Source of the DNA: Atrina japonica
Lineage: Eukaryota > Mollusca > Bivalvia > Pterioida > Pinnidae
DNA length: 64,000 nt
Direction: 5' to 3'
Assembly (NCBI GenBank): GCA_030159075.1
Contig: BROG01000153.1
Location: 245,001 to 309,000 of the forward strand
Both the position numbers and the translations under genes were made by a program. Below, in pieces: positions 27,801 to 37,301 of the stretch (position 1 is its first letter; each line of letters opens with the position of its first letter). A model generated the notes under the pieces. That model made no database searches. It saw nothing but the letters and a program-made list of their open reading frames with translations, and had not been told where the DNA came from.

Positions 27801-30800
27801 GAAAAAGTGGAGGCAAATGCATCATTACAGGCTTTTAATCTCTAACCATGTTTAACTAAACAAATACTGGTATATGTCTTGAATTACCATAAACACAATT
27901 TTACAGGAAAAATAGAATTTCATCTTCTACAAAAACATCTGGGAGAGAGCACTTTTAACAGAGAAAATAGCTTTGCATCTTCCTCAGAACTTGACCCCAA
28001 TAAACTAATCCCCCCTAAATTAAACATTTGGACTGGTCCAGTCTAAGTCATTGATTCCAGTACATTCTTTTTCAGGGGTTGATGAGTTAAAATGGAAGAA
28101 CCAATTTCACATGCTTCTCTCTATTTAGGCATTTTACATTTTCACCTTTAACCTTTCTCAATTTCCAAACATTTCTTGGTAGGAACAGCTGCTGCCATAT
28201 GTTGATAACAAGCTTGGGTGTAATGGAAAGTAGAATATACACTACCAAATTCCCTAGCTGCATTGTAATCTACATTATATTGAGAATAGATGTTTTACAT
28301 AATGATATTGGAAGTTTCCTGTATCCTGTCTAGACGTTTTAATGAAATCATTGACAGGAGGACAAATATGTTCGTCACTGTGCACACAATCATTTTACCC
28401 TTGTACATCACCTTGAGTTTGTAACCTTTTTTTGTCAAGGTGGATGTTTAGTGCATTGATCATTTATTTACATACATACATGCAAATGCGATAAGAAGTG
28501 AATGATGAAATCAACAAGGTGAGAGATAACACACTATAAAAAATATAGGGCAGAGTCATATACACTGGCTTAAGGATCATAAGAATATAGAGAATATTAA
28601 ATAGAATGCAGGGAATTTCCTTGGTCATTTTCAGGTTGGGTTATAGGACCCATTCCTAGTTCAAAAAAGGCTTGTGTTTTCCCCCAAAGATATGCAAAAA
28701 TTCTCAATTTGGACCACCAATATATTTAAGCAAAAAAGTATTTTCAATCAAATGTCTGAAATTTTAAGTTTCTCTGATTTTAAAAGTCAAAACATTGTAC
28801 ATTTTTGCAATCTTATAGACCCTGGACCCATAATTAGTGAGTTAGGTCAGGAAAACCGTAGCAAATTACAAATACCATGTACATGTTGGCTCAACATACT
28901 TTAGGAATTGATTATTATATAGCTTGTCTATAACTGAAATATCAAAAACAGACAAATGAATAAATTGTGTTTATTGTATCCTGAATACCAGGAATCAAGG
29001 ACAAAAATTAAAACGGATGTCTTCGATGTGCCCTGAATGGCCAAACCAAATTTTTTTTTAAGCACATTCGTCTTTTGTTTCACCCCCAAATATTTTATTT
29101 TTCTGATTACCATTTTGAAATAAAAATCTTTTTTTAATGTGCATATTGATCAACCCATCTCTTTGGGATTGTTTAGGGACACTACAAACAAAGGATTTTA
29201 AATGGTGGCCATGGGAAAAAAATTCAAACATAAAAATTGACAAATGAAAATGATATGTGGAATGCATTAGATAGAGGGCACATTCATGTATTTCCTGGGT
29301 AAACCTCAAGAATTTGATGCTGGATATAAGGTAATTATTAAATATATTTTACAACTTACTTCAAAGTGGGTGTACACACCACTCCCCTCTGAATCCACCT
29401 ACATATAACAATGCCCTTGAACATTACATAAAAAAACACAGTAAAGCATTGAAATGATCGATGGTAAACAAATGAATTATCTCCCTTTACAAAATCTGGG
29501 GTTCAAAATTCTAAGTCCGAAGTCCGGACTTGGTTAAATTGGGTTCGGACTTGGCTTTTAGAAATACTTGAAGTCCAAGGACTTGCTTATCTGCATTCAT
29601 TTAATTTTACTGTATTACTTATCAACAAAACTCAGCATGAACTTTGAAATTTCTCACTTGGACTTGCCAGAAATTTACTCTCCAAGACCCAGACTTGAGT
29701 ATCTAAAAAAGAATTTTGAACCCCTGAAAATAAATTTCTTTTCACATTTTTCATTCAAATGAATTGAATGAAATTTATGAAAAAGGAATGCACATACATT
29801 TCTTTAATTTTTTTATTATAAGTATTTTTAGAAATAATAAAATGGAACAATTAATGAAAATTAAGGAAAATCTTTTAACATTTATGATTAAATTTTTATA
29901 ATTACTTTTAGAATAACATACTGTAATTATAGTATATTTTCCTAAAGAAAACCACCAAGTACCTAAAAACTTCAGATAAAATATCCAAACAGACACTAAT
30001 GTAATATCATTTTCACTGTTGCTTAATTTCGTGTAGTGAAAAGAAATATTCAGGGGAGATAATTCAAAAGTGTACCATCAAACAGCAATTACAAAAGCTT
30101 GTACATTTGTATATGAAGAAGCTATGTATTATAAACATAAACAATGATTGTTATGATAATATAAACAAAGTGTAAAGCCAGTAGTAGGATCAGACCTAAA
30201 CAATGTTTTCAGCATCACGATACATGGTCACACAAGGTTAAGGACCTTGCAGAAACCAAAAAGTTCACAAATGTCAGTGACCTTCTAGAATATAGATTGC
30301 TTCTGCATGCATATATTGCAATAATGGTTGACAAACTGGAATTTTAGCAGCATTCACCGTCATCTTTTATTATCTTTTTTTTTTTCTTTCATGATTTTAA
30401 TCGCACACACACAGAGACATATAAACATGAACAAATGAGTATACAATATGTAAGATTGATGCTGCCTTGACAATACAAATTGCAAACAAAAAAATGTGCC
30501 CTGGAATCTACGCAAAGTAGTAAACATACAGCTATGTTACACATAAAACCACATTTTACCTACATTGTACACACACAAGGCCATCCTTCAATAAATGTGT
30601 GTTTAATGTGTCCCGAGCAGTAATTTTAGATGTGCGTTAGTCGTTACACAATTTCTTTAATTTTAACTGTAAATTCGACACAATTTCAGATTTTTGATAA
30701 AAATGTGGGTGAAACTGTCTATATTTAATATATATATCAAATTTACATAAAATAAATTCCTTTTTTTTTCTGAACTGTGATCTATGCTTGTCTTGTTGTC

Positions 30801-32588
30801 ATATAAAGTTTACATCACAGAAGTGTAATATATTTTACAATTAATGGTCAGCTTAACCCTTTCACTCGTACAGACCATAATAGACTGGTCTTAAACAATA
30901 GAAAAGAACATGATATTCCGGGGTGAAAAGGTTAAAACCCTAATTGTACATTGTATTAATTAGTTGACTTGTATCAGAGAAAAATTAATCTAACCCAGTG
31001 AGAGCTCTCTTGGGTATTTGCCACCAAACTGATAAATTAAAATATTAAAACACGACACATTCATTAAGATAAATATTGTGAGATGAGTTTGCTGGGGATC
31101 CTACTAAATATGTATTTTCACATCACAGAAAGTTCTATTTCATGTTAATAAAAACATATTGGCCCCTATTCCCTTAAATATAATTAATCCTATACACAAA
31201 GGGGTGGATAAAGGCAGCGATAAGCTAAAATATATAAAAAAAAATAAAGGTATAAAACCTGACAAAATTAAGCACCGACATGTGTAGTGAGATAAAAGTT
31301 TTGATTGATGTATTAGCTTAGTGCATTTACATGTATAAATCAATGTACATTTTATGAGGCACGTTTACTCAAAGTAAAGACAGCATACATGTACACATTG
31401 CCAGTTCTCTTAGAGAACCTCCTGTCATCTTTATAGCTGAAAATAGATCTTCAATTCTATAAACAAAATATTCCAGAAACATCCCTCATGCATGTAAACG
31501 ATTACACTGCAATCCCAAATATTTTGGTTTATGTGTATCTAAAGAGCGTTTATTTAGCGTAAATATCTCAATGTCTTTTTTCTACTCTTCACCTGCCTGT
31601 AATTGTTATCTTTTTTGACAAGTTGCCTGGCAACAAAATAAAAAAGCTCCATGTCAAAATGCTGATATTGTGTATTTGGTATACCGTAGAAATTTTGTGT
31701 CGGCAGAAATATATTGGCATATATCCAGGTAAGTAATTGAAACTGAAATCCCTACGGCTAATGACGTTCGCCAATCCCATATGTACTTATATAGCCATAC
31801 CAAACCGATATACCTTTGCCAATATAAACATACTGGACAGATTAATTAAATCTCAGTAAATTTCCAGATCTTGGATCGAAATAATCACAGTGTGTTACAG
31901 TGAACATTATAACGGTATAAAGCGTTTTATGCATGTATACAGCAGTAATAACCTATGAAGGTCACAGGAGACGCCGATGTTTTCTTCACAAAACAAACAT
32001 GTTATATCAACTTTCCTTGTTTAAGTATAACATTACACAATTTAAAACAAAAATAATAAGTATTTAGATATTTATACACATTTTAATTTGTTTTTACATT
32101 CATTTAAAATTTATGTAAAAATCTATTTTTGCAGCATGGTTTTACATTAATTGCTTCATTTTCATCACCCTCTCAGTGCGCCCTTTACGCAAAGATCAAA
32201 ATTCAAATTATATAATATTTTATTACACGTAGATCTACTAAATATTTAGAAATCTAGAATGTCACCGGTACAGTATTAAGACAAACATTTGTAAACCATT
32301 TAAAACTGACCCACCATACCAACATAACGACACAATGTATCCAATACATGGACTTGACTCTAACTCTAAGGTCACCTAAATACACAATAAAACCGTGCGA
32401 CTTTCTAATATCACACTCACACATTTCCTACCTGAACGTATGCAGTCCCCTATTGTACCATTCAACGAGGTTCGTTTATCTTTCAACTTGTCGAATACAG
32501 CTTGTGTTAAATGCTTTTTCAGTAGAGATTTACATTTTTCATCAGCATCCAAAAGTTTTTTAAAGAGTTCGGGTCCATCGCTAGCCAT
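12695..32588 (-). CDS. Arginine kinase (complete, 6 exons, 357 aa)
   Basis: Cytosolic phosphagen kinase: moves phosphate between ATP and arginine to buffer ATP in muscle and other active cells. Exons (5' to 3'): 32588-32432, 19479-19223, 18294-18146, 16520-16355, 14918-14735, 12855-12695; all introns GT/AG; 1074 nt, phases 1-0-2-0-1. Seen in order: N-terminal phosphagen-kinase domain with guanidino-loop SGVG (59-62); then the ATP-binding and catalytic domain with STRVRVGRS (R119, R121), NEEDHLR (E220, R224), the reactive cysteine in CPTNLGTT (C266), R275, R304 and E309 in HGEHTE. Each lies five residues before its Limulus counterpart (R124, R126, E225, R229, C271, R280, R309, E314). At 357 residues it is a normal single-domain enzyme. 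The start chosen is MASDGPEL (ACAAAATGG context). An in-frame ATG 17 codons upstream lies at or before the likely transcription start. The C-terminus has an unusual KELQQQQKK tail. Confidence 0.98.
12955..13045. mobile_element. TTAA-flanked palindromic mini-element (copy B)
   Basis: In arginine kinase intron 5. Starts TTAACTCATCCCCCCCTGAA, centre CTGTAGATCAATGATTTAGA, and ends with AGTCCAAATGTGTCTTTAGG. The right flank is decayed to TTGA. Confidence 0.8.
14466..14650. repeat. Inverted-repeat element in arginine kinase intron 4-6 region
   Basis: AACTAAGCCAAT at 14481-14492 is exactly inverted at 14593-14604, with further GCCAATAT words on both sides. Possibly a decayed foldback element 85 bp past exon 5 in the last intron. 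Confidence 0.45.
14735..14918 (-). CDS. Arginine kinase exon 5 (codons 244-304 plus 1 nt)
   Basis: Acceptor TTTAG, donor GTATGT. Encodes [20 protein letters not shown], then the active-site [14 protein letters not shown] and NNLQPRG. Confidence 0.97.
15173..15262. repeat. Two abutting foldback-element fragments
   Basis: ACAGTGGAACTTGTCTCAAG is the end of the CAGTGAAACC family (full copy 57227-57441). Immediately after it, AATCTCTTACAGAGCTGTCG and GTCCTTGC match the end of the 34066-34314 element. Confidence 0.6.
15475..15840. repeat. Dispersed repeat in intron 4 (two tandem sub-units)
   Basis: Contains 'CCTTTTCATTTGCAAACATT', then a repeated unit built on 'AAAAGGGGAAATAACTCTCA' and 'TTTTTTGTAGATC', with words shared with 16800-17110 and 35850-36740. 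Presumed decayed mobile element. Confidence 0.7.
16018..16134. mobile_element. Foldback element with ACCAGAATTACCT ends
   Basis: ACCAGAATTACCTAATCAG on the left is inverted as CTAAGGTAATTCTGGT on the right, with inner inverted AACTAAGATAATCTTAGTT. About 117 bp, in arginine kinase intron 4. Confidence 0.7.
16355..16520 (-). CDS. Arginine kinase exon 4 (codons 188-243)
   Basis: Acceptor ATTTCAG, donor GTGGGT, phase 0 end. Contains [15 protein letters not shown] and [14 protein letters not shown] with the catalytic glutamate. A GTAAAG inside the last codons is an alternative donor but would break the frame with exon 5. Confidence 0.95.
16541..17145. repeat. Dispersed repeat abutting the exon 4 splice acceptor
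   Basis: Starts about 20 bp from exon 4 with GCCCAAAGGGCTTTAAGTCG followed by CTCACCTG and ends at 'GGGGCCCTTTGGGCCAGGTG'. Internally it has two or three copies of the 'GGATAAATAACTTTCACAAG' and 'TTTTTTGTAGATCTTTG' unit. Same family as 34.6-36.7 kb. Confidence 0.75.
17146..18145. other. Arginine kinase intron 3, remainder
   Basis: AT-rich intron DNA with poly-A and poly-T stretches; no feature seen. Confidence 0.7.
18146..18294 (-). CDS. Arginine kinase exon 3 (codons 139-187 plus 2 nt)
   Basis: Acceptor CTGCAG, donor GTAAGA. Starts [13 protein letters not shown] and ends [13 protein letters not shown]; the Arg codon is split by the intron. Confidence 0.96.
19223..19479 (-). CDS. Arginine kinase exon 2 (codons 53-138)
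   Basis: Acceptor TTGCAG, donor GTAAGT. Contains the guanidino-substrate loop [25 protein letters not shown] and STRVRVGRS, whose two arginines contact ATP phosphates. Confidence 0.97.
19587..19680. mobile_element. TTAA-flanked palindromic mini-element (copy C)
   Basis: 94 bp in intron 1, about 107 bp before exon 2. TTAACTCATCAACCCCTGAA at the left, AATGAGTTAA at the right; TTAA intact on both sides. Confidence 0.88.
20008..20095. mobile_element. TTAA-type palindromic mini-element (copy D, decayed)
   Basis: Right arm GGTCTAAATGTGACCACAGG then GGTTGATGAGTTA is clear; the left arm is diverged and its TTAA is lost. Confidence 0.5.
20928..20995 (+). mobile_element. Fragment of CAGTGAAA foldback family, type II
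   Basis: CCGTGAAACTTGTATATAAA followed by a GACC-rich stretch matches one end of 60037-60213; the rest is missing. Confidence 0.6.
21058..21148. mobile_element. TTAA-flanked palindromic mini-element (copy E)
   Basis: TTAACTCATCAACCCCTGAA at the left end, AATGTATTAA at the right end, TTAA intact on both sides; 91 bp, intron 1. Confidence 0.87.
21353..21512 (-). mobile_element. TA-flanked foldback element, type II
   Basis: Ends CAATAAAACTTGCTTTAGAG and (read inverted) CAGTGAAACTTGTATATAGA, each next to TA. Inside, 'GACCACCTGTGTATAAAGAC' and 'TTTGCTGTCCCC' match 60037-60213 in reverse. MITE-like. Confidence 0.75.
21870..21974. repeat. 35-bp tandem repeat, 3 copies
   Basis: Three consecutive units starting GATTTTGCCTT and containing GGCATTAAATCTTAATTTAT, nearly identical, in arginine kinase intron 1. 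Confidence 0.95.
22050..23240. repeat. Tandem segmental duplication, unit 1 (with foldback insertion)
   Basis: The order is: a dispersed repeat (22050-22313), an inverted copy of its end (22318-22380), unrelated DNA, a CAGTGAAACTTG foldback fragment (about 22911-23000), and then a segment starting GAATCCAAGGACACTTCCAA (23025-23225). The outer blocks recur in the same order at 23284-24005. Confidence 0.8.
23284..24010. repeat. Tandem segmental duplication, unit 2
   Basis: Copies of the 22050 repeat (23284-23530), the CAGTGAAA foldback (23561-23740) and the GAATCCAAGGACACTTCCAA segment (23801-24005), diverged by point changes and small indels. Lies wholly in arginine kinase intron 1. Confidence 0.8.
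24570..24652. repeat. T-rich tract ending in a run of about 18 G
   Basis: Poly-T blocks followed at about 24635-24652 by an uninterrupted G run. A run this long is also where assembly errors are likely. Confidence 0.9.
24700..25570. other. Arginine kinase intron 1, no feature seen
   Basis: No splice-bounded frame or repeat recognised; the 78-residue frame at 25334-25570 has no motif. Confidence 0.55.
25573..25680. repeat. Foldback with two (TA)n arms
   Basis: AATTTAGGGGCTCACATCAT plus a TA run, then an inverted ATGTGGGCCCCTAAATTATA and a second TA run, followed by a duplicated GAATTGATTCTGT. Confidence 0.75.
25977..26065. mobile_element. TTAA-type palindromic mini-element (copy F)
   Basis: Left end TAAACTCATTCACACCTACA (TTAA decayed to TAAA), right end GGGGTTGAGGATTTAA; centre ACTAGTCCAAGTTATTGATT; 89 bp. 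Confidence 0.82.
26191..26406 (-). mobile_element. SINE family 2, near full length
   Basis: Read on the minus strand: head GGCCTCTGTGGCTGACTGGT resembles a tRNA with box A, then a box-B-like GGTTTTGAGCC, and the body 'GGAACCTAAGCTGATTTTGT' shared with the copies at 8931 and 43698. Ends with the AACTG-rich 3' part. No tRNA function expected. Confidence 0.75.
26599..26669. mobile_element. TTAA-flanked palindromic mini-element (copy G)
   Basis: 71 bp: TTAACTCAGTCAACCCCTGT at the left, CAGGGTGAACAAGTTAA at the right; TTAA intact on both sides. Confidence 0.83.
26715..26810. mobile_element. TTAA-type palindromic mini-element (copy H, decayed)
   Basis: ACACCCCTGAATTGTGACAG, then GTTCAAATGTGTCTACAGGG. 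The arms are recognisable and the TTAA ends lost. It lies about 45 bp from copy G. Confidence 0.55.
26900..28000. other. Arginine kinase intron 1, no feature seen
   Basis: AT-rich; short TA stretches near 27180; a G-rich 'GGGTCGGGATGGGGTGGGGT' at about 27731. Confidence 0.55.
28001..28090. mobile_element. TTAA-type palindromic mini-element (copy I)
   Basis: Left TAAACTAATCCCCCCTAAAT, centre CATTTGGACTGGTCCAGTCT, right CAGGGGTTGATGAGTTAA with intact TTAA; 90 bp. Confidence 0.78.
28100..29495. other. Arginine kinase intron 1, no feature seen
   Basis: Contains several unsupported short frames (for example 28674-28904 and 29058-29309); no domain or splice-site logic supports any of them. Confidence 0.5.
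29500..29726. mobile_element. Foldback element with GGGGTTCAAAATTCT ends
   Basis: GGGGTTCAAAATTCTAAG at the left and AGAATTTTGAACCCC at the right form a 15-bp inverted end. The inside is rich in repeated AAGTCCGGACTTGG-like words. About 227 bp. Confidence 0.75.
30853..30935. mobile_element. TTAA-flanked palindromic mini-element (copy J)
   Basis: 83 bp: TTAACCCTTTCACTCGTACA at the left, GGGGTGAAAAGGTTAA at the right; TTAA intact and followed by CCC or CC, like piggyBac-type ends. Confidence 0.8.
32432..32588 (-). CDS. Arginine kinase exon 1 (codons 1-52 plus 1 nt)
   Basis: Encodes [20 protein letters not shown] through the helical N-terminal domain to DCIRSG. Donor GTAGGA follows. The next exon is about 13 kb away. 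Confidence 0.96.
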
Positions 32589-32629
32589 TTTGTCGTTCTG
32601 TGTTTGCGAGTCAAGATCCTGGCAGTATT

Positions 32630-32700
32630 TTTTATACATTGCAACTGCGGTTTAGCTCTTATACTAAAGCCGCTCTTACAAGACAATCAGCGATTGGTTG
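32630..32700 (-). promoter_or_regulatory. Arginine kinase core promoter: TATA and CCAAT boxes
   Basis: On the minus strand CCAAT lies within ACCAATCG at about 32698-32691 and a TATAAGAG box at 32663-32656, 35 bp downstream. A start 25-30 bp past the TATA falls near 32630, leaving a 5' leader of about 40 nt before the ATG at 32588. The spacing is typical of a strongly expressed tissue gene. Seen as motifs only; the start site is inferred. Confidence 0.6.
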
Positions 32701-33550
32701 ATTGTGTTCGTTGGCTGACTGAGTGTTGTGATATCGAACTAGCAACGGCTGTACATTACACATGTGTGGTCAAATTTTTTTTAACATTCACAATATCTGA
32801 CCTTGAGCAGTTTGTAAATGTTTGATAAATTGTCAATTGCACGTGCAGAGTGGGACGTAGGATTGTTGAGATACGTTTCGCTGTTGTCATGGATTATCTA
32901 ATCTAGCGATTAAATCTATCTTGAATACATTTTATCAAAAATATCTGTCCATTTCGACGATACGGCGCGTTTTATCTTTACCCAAGGGGTGCATGTTATA
33001 AATAAAAGTATTGATTTTATGTAGGTCTTGCATTTTGGTCGGTAACAAATTTATGAAATGAATCACTGCCGGCAGTTGTACTGACAGAGGGGCTCAGTTA
33101 ATAAATCGGTAAGGTCTGACTACATGATTTCGGTCACATTTTGGTAACATCGGTAATGGTTGGAAGTGAAATGGAATTATTTACTTCTGAGGATCGGAAT
33201 TGGTACAATAAAATTGAATTAATATTTGGGATAAAAACTAACACTTTATTTTCTGTATTTTTTTTTTCACCACATTTGATTACCTCGCTCGTTTTAATTA
33301 TTTGTTTCAACATATTATCTCATCCGAGACCACAGGAGCCAGGAATTCTGTCCATATATTGATAAACAAGTCATTTATAGGCCTATGGCCTGCCCTCTGT
33401 ACAAAGAGGGACGAAAAAAGGCCATAGTAAAATATTTCTTCCCTAGGCGCTGAGTATAAAGTGGGGTGTCTCGAGTCTCTAGGATCAGAACCGTGGCGCG
33501 TTAAAGAATCCAAACTGCACTGGAATGCGTGCTGAGCTCACTATACATGT

Positions 33551-33824
33551 GCACAGGTACTTGAGGACAGGAATAATTTATTGTTATTTGCATTATTACT
33601 AAACGCTATTGATGTAATTTTATTTAATTTCGATTTTTTTTCAGTTTAGATTACCCCCACCCCGTTCCTGATGATATATATCATCAGAAAAGGGGCATAA
33701 TCTAAACTGGGAAAAACCTCGAAATTAAATAAAATTATATCAATAGCGTTGAGTAATATTGCAAATAATAATAAATTAACAAAATTTAAAAAAAAGAATA
33801 ATTTTTGTCCTGAGGTACCTGTGT
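33551..33824. mobile_element. Long hairpin (about 274 bp) with arms over 130 bp
   Basis: The whole segment folds on itself around CTGATGATATATATCATCAG (33668-33687). Matching arm words include CAGTTTAGATTA with TAATCTAAACTG, AACGCTATTGAT with ATCAATAGCGTT, and outer CACAGGTACTTGAGGACAG with GTCCTGAGGTACCTGTG. It lies about 0.9 kb upstream of the arginine kinase promoter. Confidence 0.88.
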
Positions 33825-34065
33825 TCTTATTAAAGTTTGAAAATTCGAATCTGATTATCTTACACGTAGTTATAATATATATAAATTCCTAGGAAGTTAC
33901 ATATTAATATGTATTCCATGCGTATGTACACCAATCCCTAACTCCAAAATGTAGTTAATCATTATAACAGGATTACACATTTTTCCCGAGGCAGCTACTA
34001 TTTAAACATATAAATGTCACTACGGTAAAATAGCTTACTAAGGTCTATGATTTAGAGGACTGTGC

Positions 34066-34314
34066 CAATCTCTTACACAGAGTTGTCGGTCCTTACACTC
34101 CTAAAAAATCACTATTTGAAGTGAAAATACTTTTTAATAATGAAGTGAAAATACTTTTTAATAATGGATATAAAGATAGGGACTACATTTTTGTGACAAG
34201 TTTCCTTACTCTGTGTAATTTGGTTTTATATACATTGTGTGGATTACATGACAACGTATTTTGGGACTTCTTTTTGTTGAGGAGTGCAAGGACTGACAAC
34301 TGTGTAAGAGATTG
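34066..34314. mobile_element. Foldback element with CAATCTCTTACACAG ends
   Basis: 249 bp with inverted ends of about 37 bp: CAATCTCTTACACAGAGTTG then TCGGTCCTTACACTCCT, matched at the right by GAGTGCAAGGACTGACAACT then GTGTAAGAGATTG. CTGTGC occurs just outside both ends (possible target duplication). Internal AAGTGAAAATACTTTTTAAT is duplicated. Smaller relatives at 15230, 37202 and 47993. Confidence 0.85.
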
Positions 34315-34589
34315 AGGCTGTGCATGCTAGGTCAACGATGGATCCAGAATTTTCAAAGGGTGTTTAAGGGCTGATCTAATTATATTTTTTAAATTGTTAT
34401 ATAATACATGTCCCAGTTCATAGAGCTTTCAAATTGTTCAATAAATTGTGAAGCAAGAATGTGTTAGAGGGTTAGAGGTCCACGGCACTTTTTCTGAAAT
34501 TTAAAAGCTCGGAGATTTAAAATTATACAGCGTCCAGACCCGCCATAAGGACCAGTGAGTGCCCCGCTAAATGTCACATTAGTTACACT

Positions 34590-36740
34590 CCAAACAAGAG
34601 GCTCGGGGGCCTTAAGACGCTCACCTGGCAAATTTGGTCAATATTGCAATAGAAGTCAACCAGAATGTCCAAATGATGATAGAAACTGATATTTTCTGTT
34701 TAGTTCGAAGATTTTTAAAAGGTGTACCAAAGTTTTGGAGCCCCTATGGGTCCTGGACCCCTTTCATTTGCAAACAATATGCAGCTTTATATATAGGTAG
34801 TTCCTGCCAAAATCAAGACAAAAGATGACAGCTCTTTAGCTCAGGTGACCTATAAAATTACTTAAGGGGAAGAAGGACACCTGGTCACATTACCAGAATG
34901 TCAATATATTAATATAAACTGGAACTGATATTGGCAATCTAAACAAAAATGACAGAGGACACAAATTTGTCCACAAAAGACATAAATTGAATGGTAAATT
35001 CACATCAAGAGGTAAATTAAGTTGTTCTTTGTGACAAAACTATTTTAACAGTCATGTGTTTATGTGTCAGCTATGAAACACAGCTTCACATTGTCTGGCA
35101 TCTTTTGTCCCTCTGTCTGTTTCTTTGGGTACAGTCACATTTTGACATAAATTATCATTACTTTCTTATTGCTTATGATACTTTTGTGAAACTTACAATA
35201 AAGGTTCGTTGTGACGAGGTGCATCGCCCAGTCAAGGTCAAGGTCATGTTAAAGGTCACACTCAAGGCCAAACGGTGGTACAGTCTTTTAAAAAAAAAAT
35301 TTGTTAAAAAATACTCAATTTCGGCATACTTCAAGGTGTTATTTCTTCGCTATATACCCACAACTTGTTTAATTGACTCTAAATAATTGTTAACCATTCT
35401 GAATTGATCATATACAGAAAAAATAAAAAACATTTGATGACTAAATTTTTTACGGTGACCGAATTTAAGATTTAAGTGTTATAAAAATTTGGTATTTTGG
35501 GGGTAACAGCTTTCAATCTTTCGTCCTCTTTATCCACAAGCTCTGATAAAAGCATAAAAAGACATTGATACCATGGCGTTTGATCCGATTTTACCAAGTT
35601 AGCTAGAAAAATATGAGTTTTGTGTATAAATGACTGCTTTTTAATAATGAATAGGACAGTTGATGAAAAGAATCAAAATTCTGGAAAGGGGCATAACTCT
35701 TGCATATGTAATTATTACTTATATACCCACAAATGTGCCAGATTATTCATTCTATTAATTCATACATTCATTATGAATAAGTATGCAAAAAATAAGAAAA
35801 AATTGATGATAAGTTTTTTGTATACCCCAGGGTACCCTTCTTCTCCTTAAAATGTGAAATAACTCCCATAAGCGTCGACCTGACAATTTCTACCCTATTG
35901 AATGTTTTGTAGATCTTCGCGAGGCGAACATCTTTGCTTCTACCATTTTCTGTCTATCATACTTTCCGAGATAATGGCCAAAACATTGAAAAATCTATTT
36001 GGAAGGGGAAATAACTCCAATAAGCGGCCACCTGACAATTCCCGCGTTGTTGAATGTTTTGTAGATCTTTGCATTCAGACAATTTTGCTTGTTTCATTTT
36101 CTCTCTATTCATTAATATACGTTTCGAGACAATGACCAAAACATGTACATCTATATATTGCACAAAAATTAAAAAAAATGTCTAAATGATGATATTTGAC
36201 CCTTTTAGAGACCATATAAGTCCTAGTTCCTTTTCATTTGCAAACATTACACAGCTTTATATATAGGTAGTTCCTGCCAAAATTCAGACAAAAGATGATA
36301 GCAATAGGTCACTCGGAGTCTTTAGCTCGGGTGACCTAAAAATCTGCTTAAAAGGGGAAATAACTACCATAAGCGTTGACCTGACAATTTCCACCCTGTT
36401 GATAGCCTGGGTTCCTGGTCCAATCCTTCGTCGATATACTGACAGTGTTAGCATCAGTTAGCCAGGATCCCAGACTACCCTGTTGAATGTTAAGTAGATC
36501 TTTGCGTGGCGAACATTTTTGCTTCTATAATTTTCTGTCTATCTAATATACTTTTCGAGATACTGGCCAAAACATTGAAAACTCCACTTAAAAGGGAAAT
36601 AACTCCCATAAGCGTCGACCTTTTTGTAGATCTTTGCATGCCGAATATTTTGTTTCTTTCATTTTCGTCTATTCATTAATAAGGAGAAATTTCGAGACAA
36701 TGACAATGTTAATGGCAATTTGAATGGGAAATCCACTTAA
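34590..36740. repeat. Array of dispersed-repeat copies (AGCTCAGGTGACC / GGGGAAATAACTCC type)
   Basis: Starts GGGCCTTAAGACGCTCACCT; contains 'CCTTTCATTTGCAAACAATA', 'TATATATAGGTAGTTCCTGC', 'TTTAGCTCAGGTGACCTA' (34.83 kb) and again at 36.2-36.34 kb. Then come at least four copies of a roughly 170-190 bp unit built on 'AACTCCCATAAGCGTCGACC' and 'GTAGATCTTTGCA' (35.86, 36.0, 36.35 and 36.6 kb). No intact frame. Confidence 0.75.
35232..35246 (+). promoter_or_regulatory. Overlapping TCAAGGTCA nuclear-receptor half-sites
   Basis: TCAAGGTCA occurs at 35232-35240 and again at 35238-35246, followed by AAAGGTCA about 13 bp later. These match ERR/NR5-type extended half-sites. They lie in a repeat-rich intergenic region, so function is unknown. 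Confidence 0.4.
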
Positions 36741-37201
36741 AAGGGGACATAGCTTCCATAATCGTCAACCTGATAATTCCACCAAAAAGAAAAACCAAAA
36801 ATCAAATTGATAAGAGTTTTGCATTTCTATAATTTCGATAAAAGACAAAGTATCACATCATTATCTCCAAAAACAAGGGGAAATAAGCTAAGAAAATTGT
36901 CTAATTTTACATTTCATGAGAAGGGGTTTTGTAACTCCATGCAATATCAAGTAGATTTAGATTTGGATGTCATGCTTCCCACTTGGAAGACTAAGGAGGC
37001 ACTTTCTAGATTCCGAACACTAAATCTGCACAGGTTCCCAATGTGACCGGGTGTATATGGCCTCAAGAACAATTGTAATTTTGCAATCACCGAGAGGCAT
37101 GTTTTGCCATTACGAATTGACGTGTTCCAGCAAACATAAAACTTTCAAGACTAAAGCACGAGGGGGAGTTCTCGAAAGATTAAAACACACATATCCCCTC
37201 A

Positions 37202-37301
37202 ATCTCTCGCATAAAGTTAACTGTCCTTGCACTCTCTATTAACTGGCAGAAGATTATCAATTGATAGAGAGTGTAAGGACCGACAACTCTGTGTAAGATA
37301 C
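37202..37301. mobile_element. Short relative of the 34066 foldback element
   Basis: TCCTTGCACTCTCTATT at the left and AGAGAGTGTAAGGACCGACA then ACTCTGTGTAAGAT at the right, separated by about 30 bp. Confidence 0.7.

Noticed and set aside
32589..32639. Upstream in-frame ATG giving a 17-residue longer arginine kinase
   Set aside because: The extra residues have no family counterpart, and the ATG lies at or upstream of the start expected from the TATA box at about 32660; MASDGPEL matches the usual family start.
35054..35386. 110-residue plus-strand frame
   Set aside because: It lies in dispersed-repeat DNA, has no motif, and contains the simple VKVKVMLKVTLK produced by repeated AAGGTCA.
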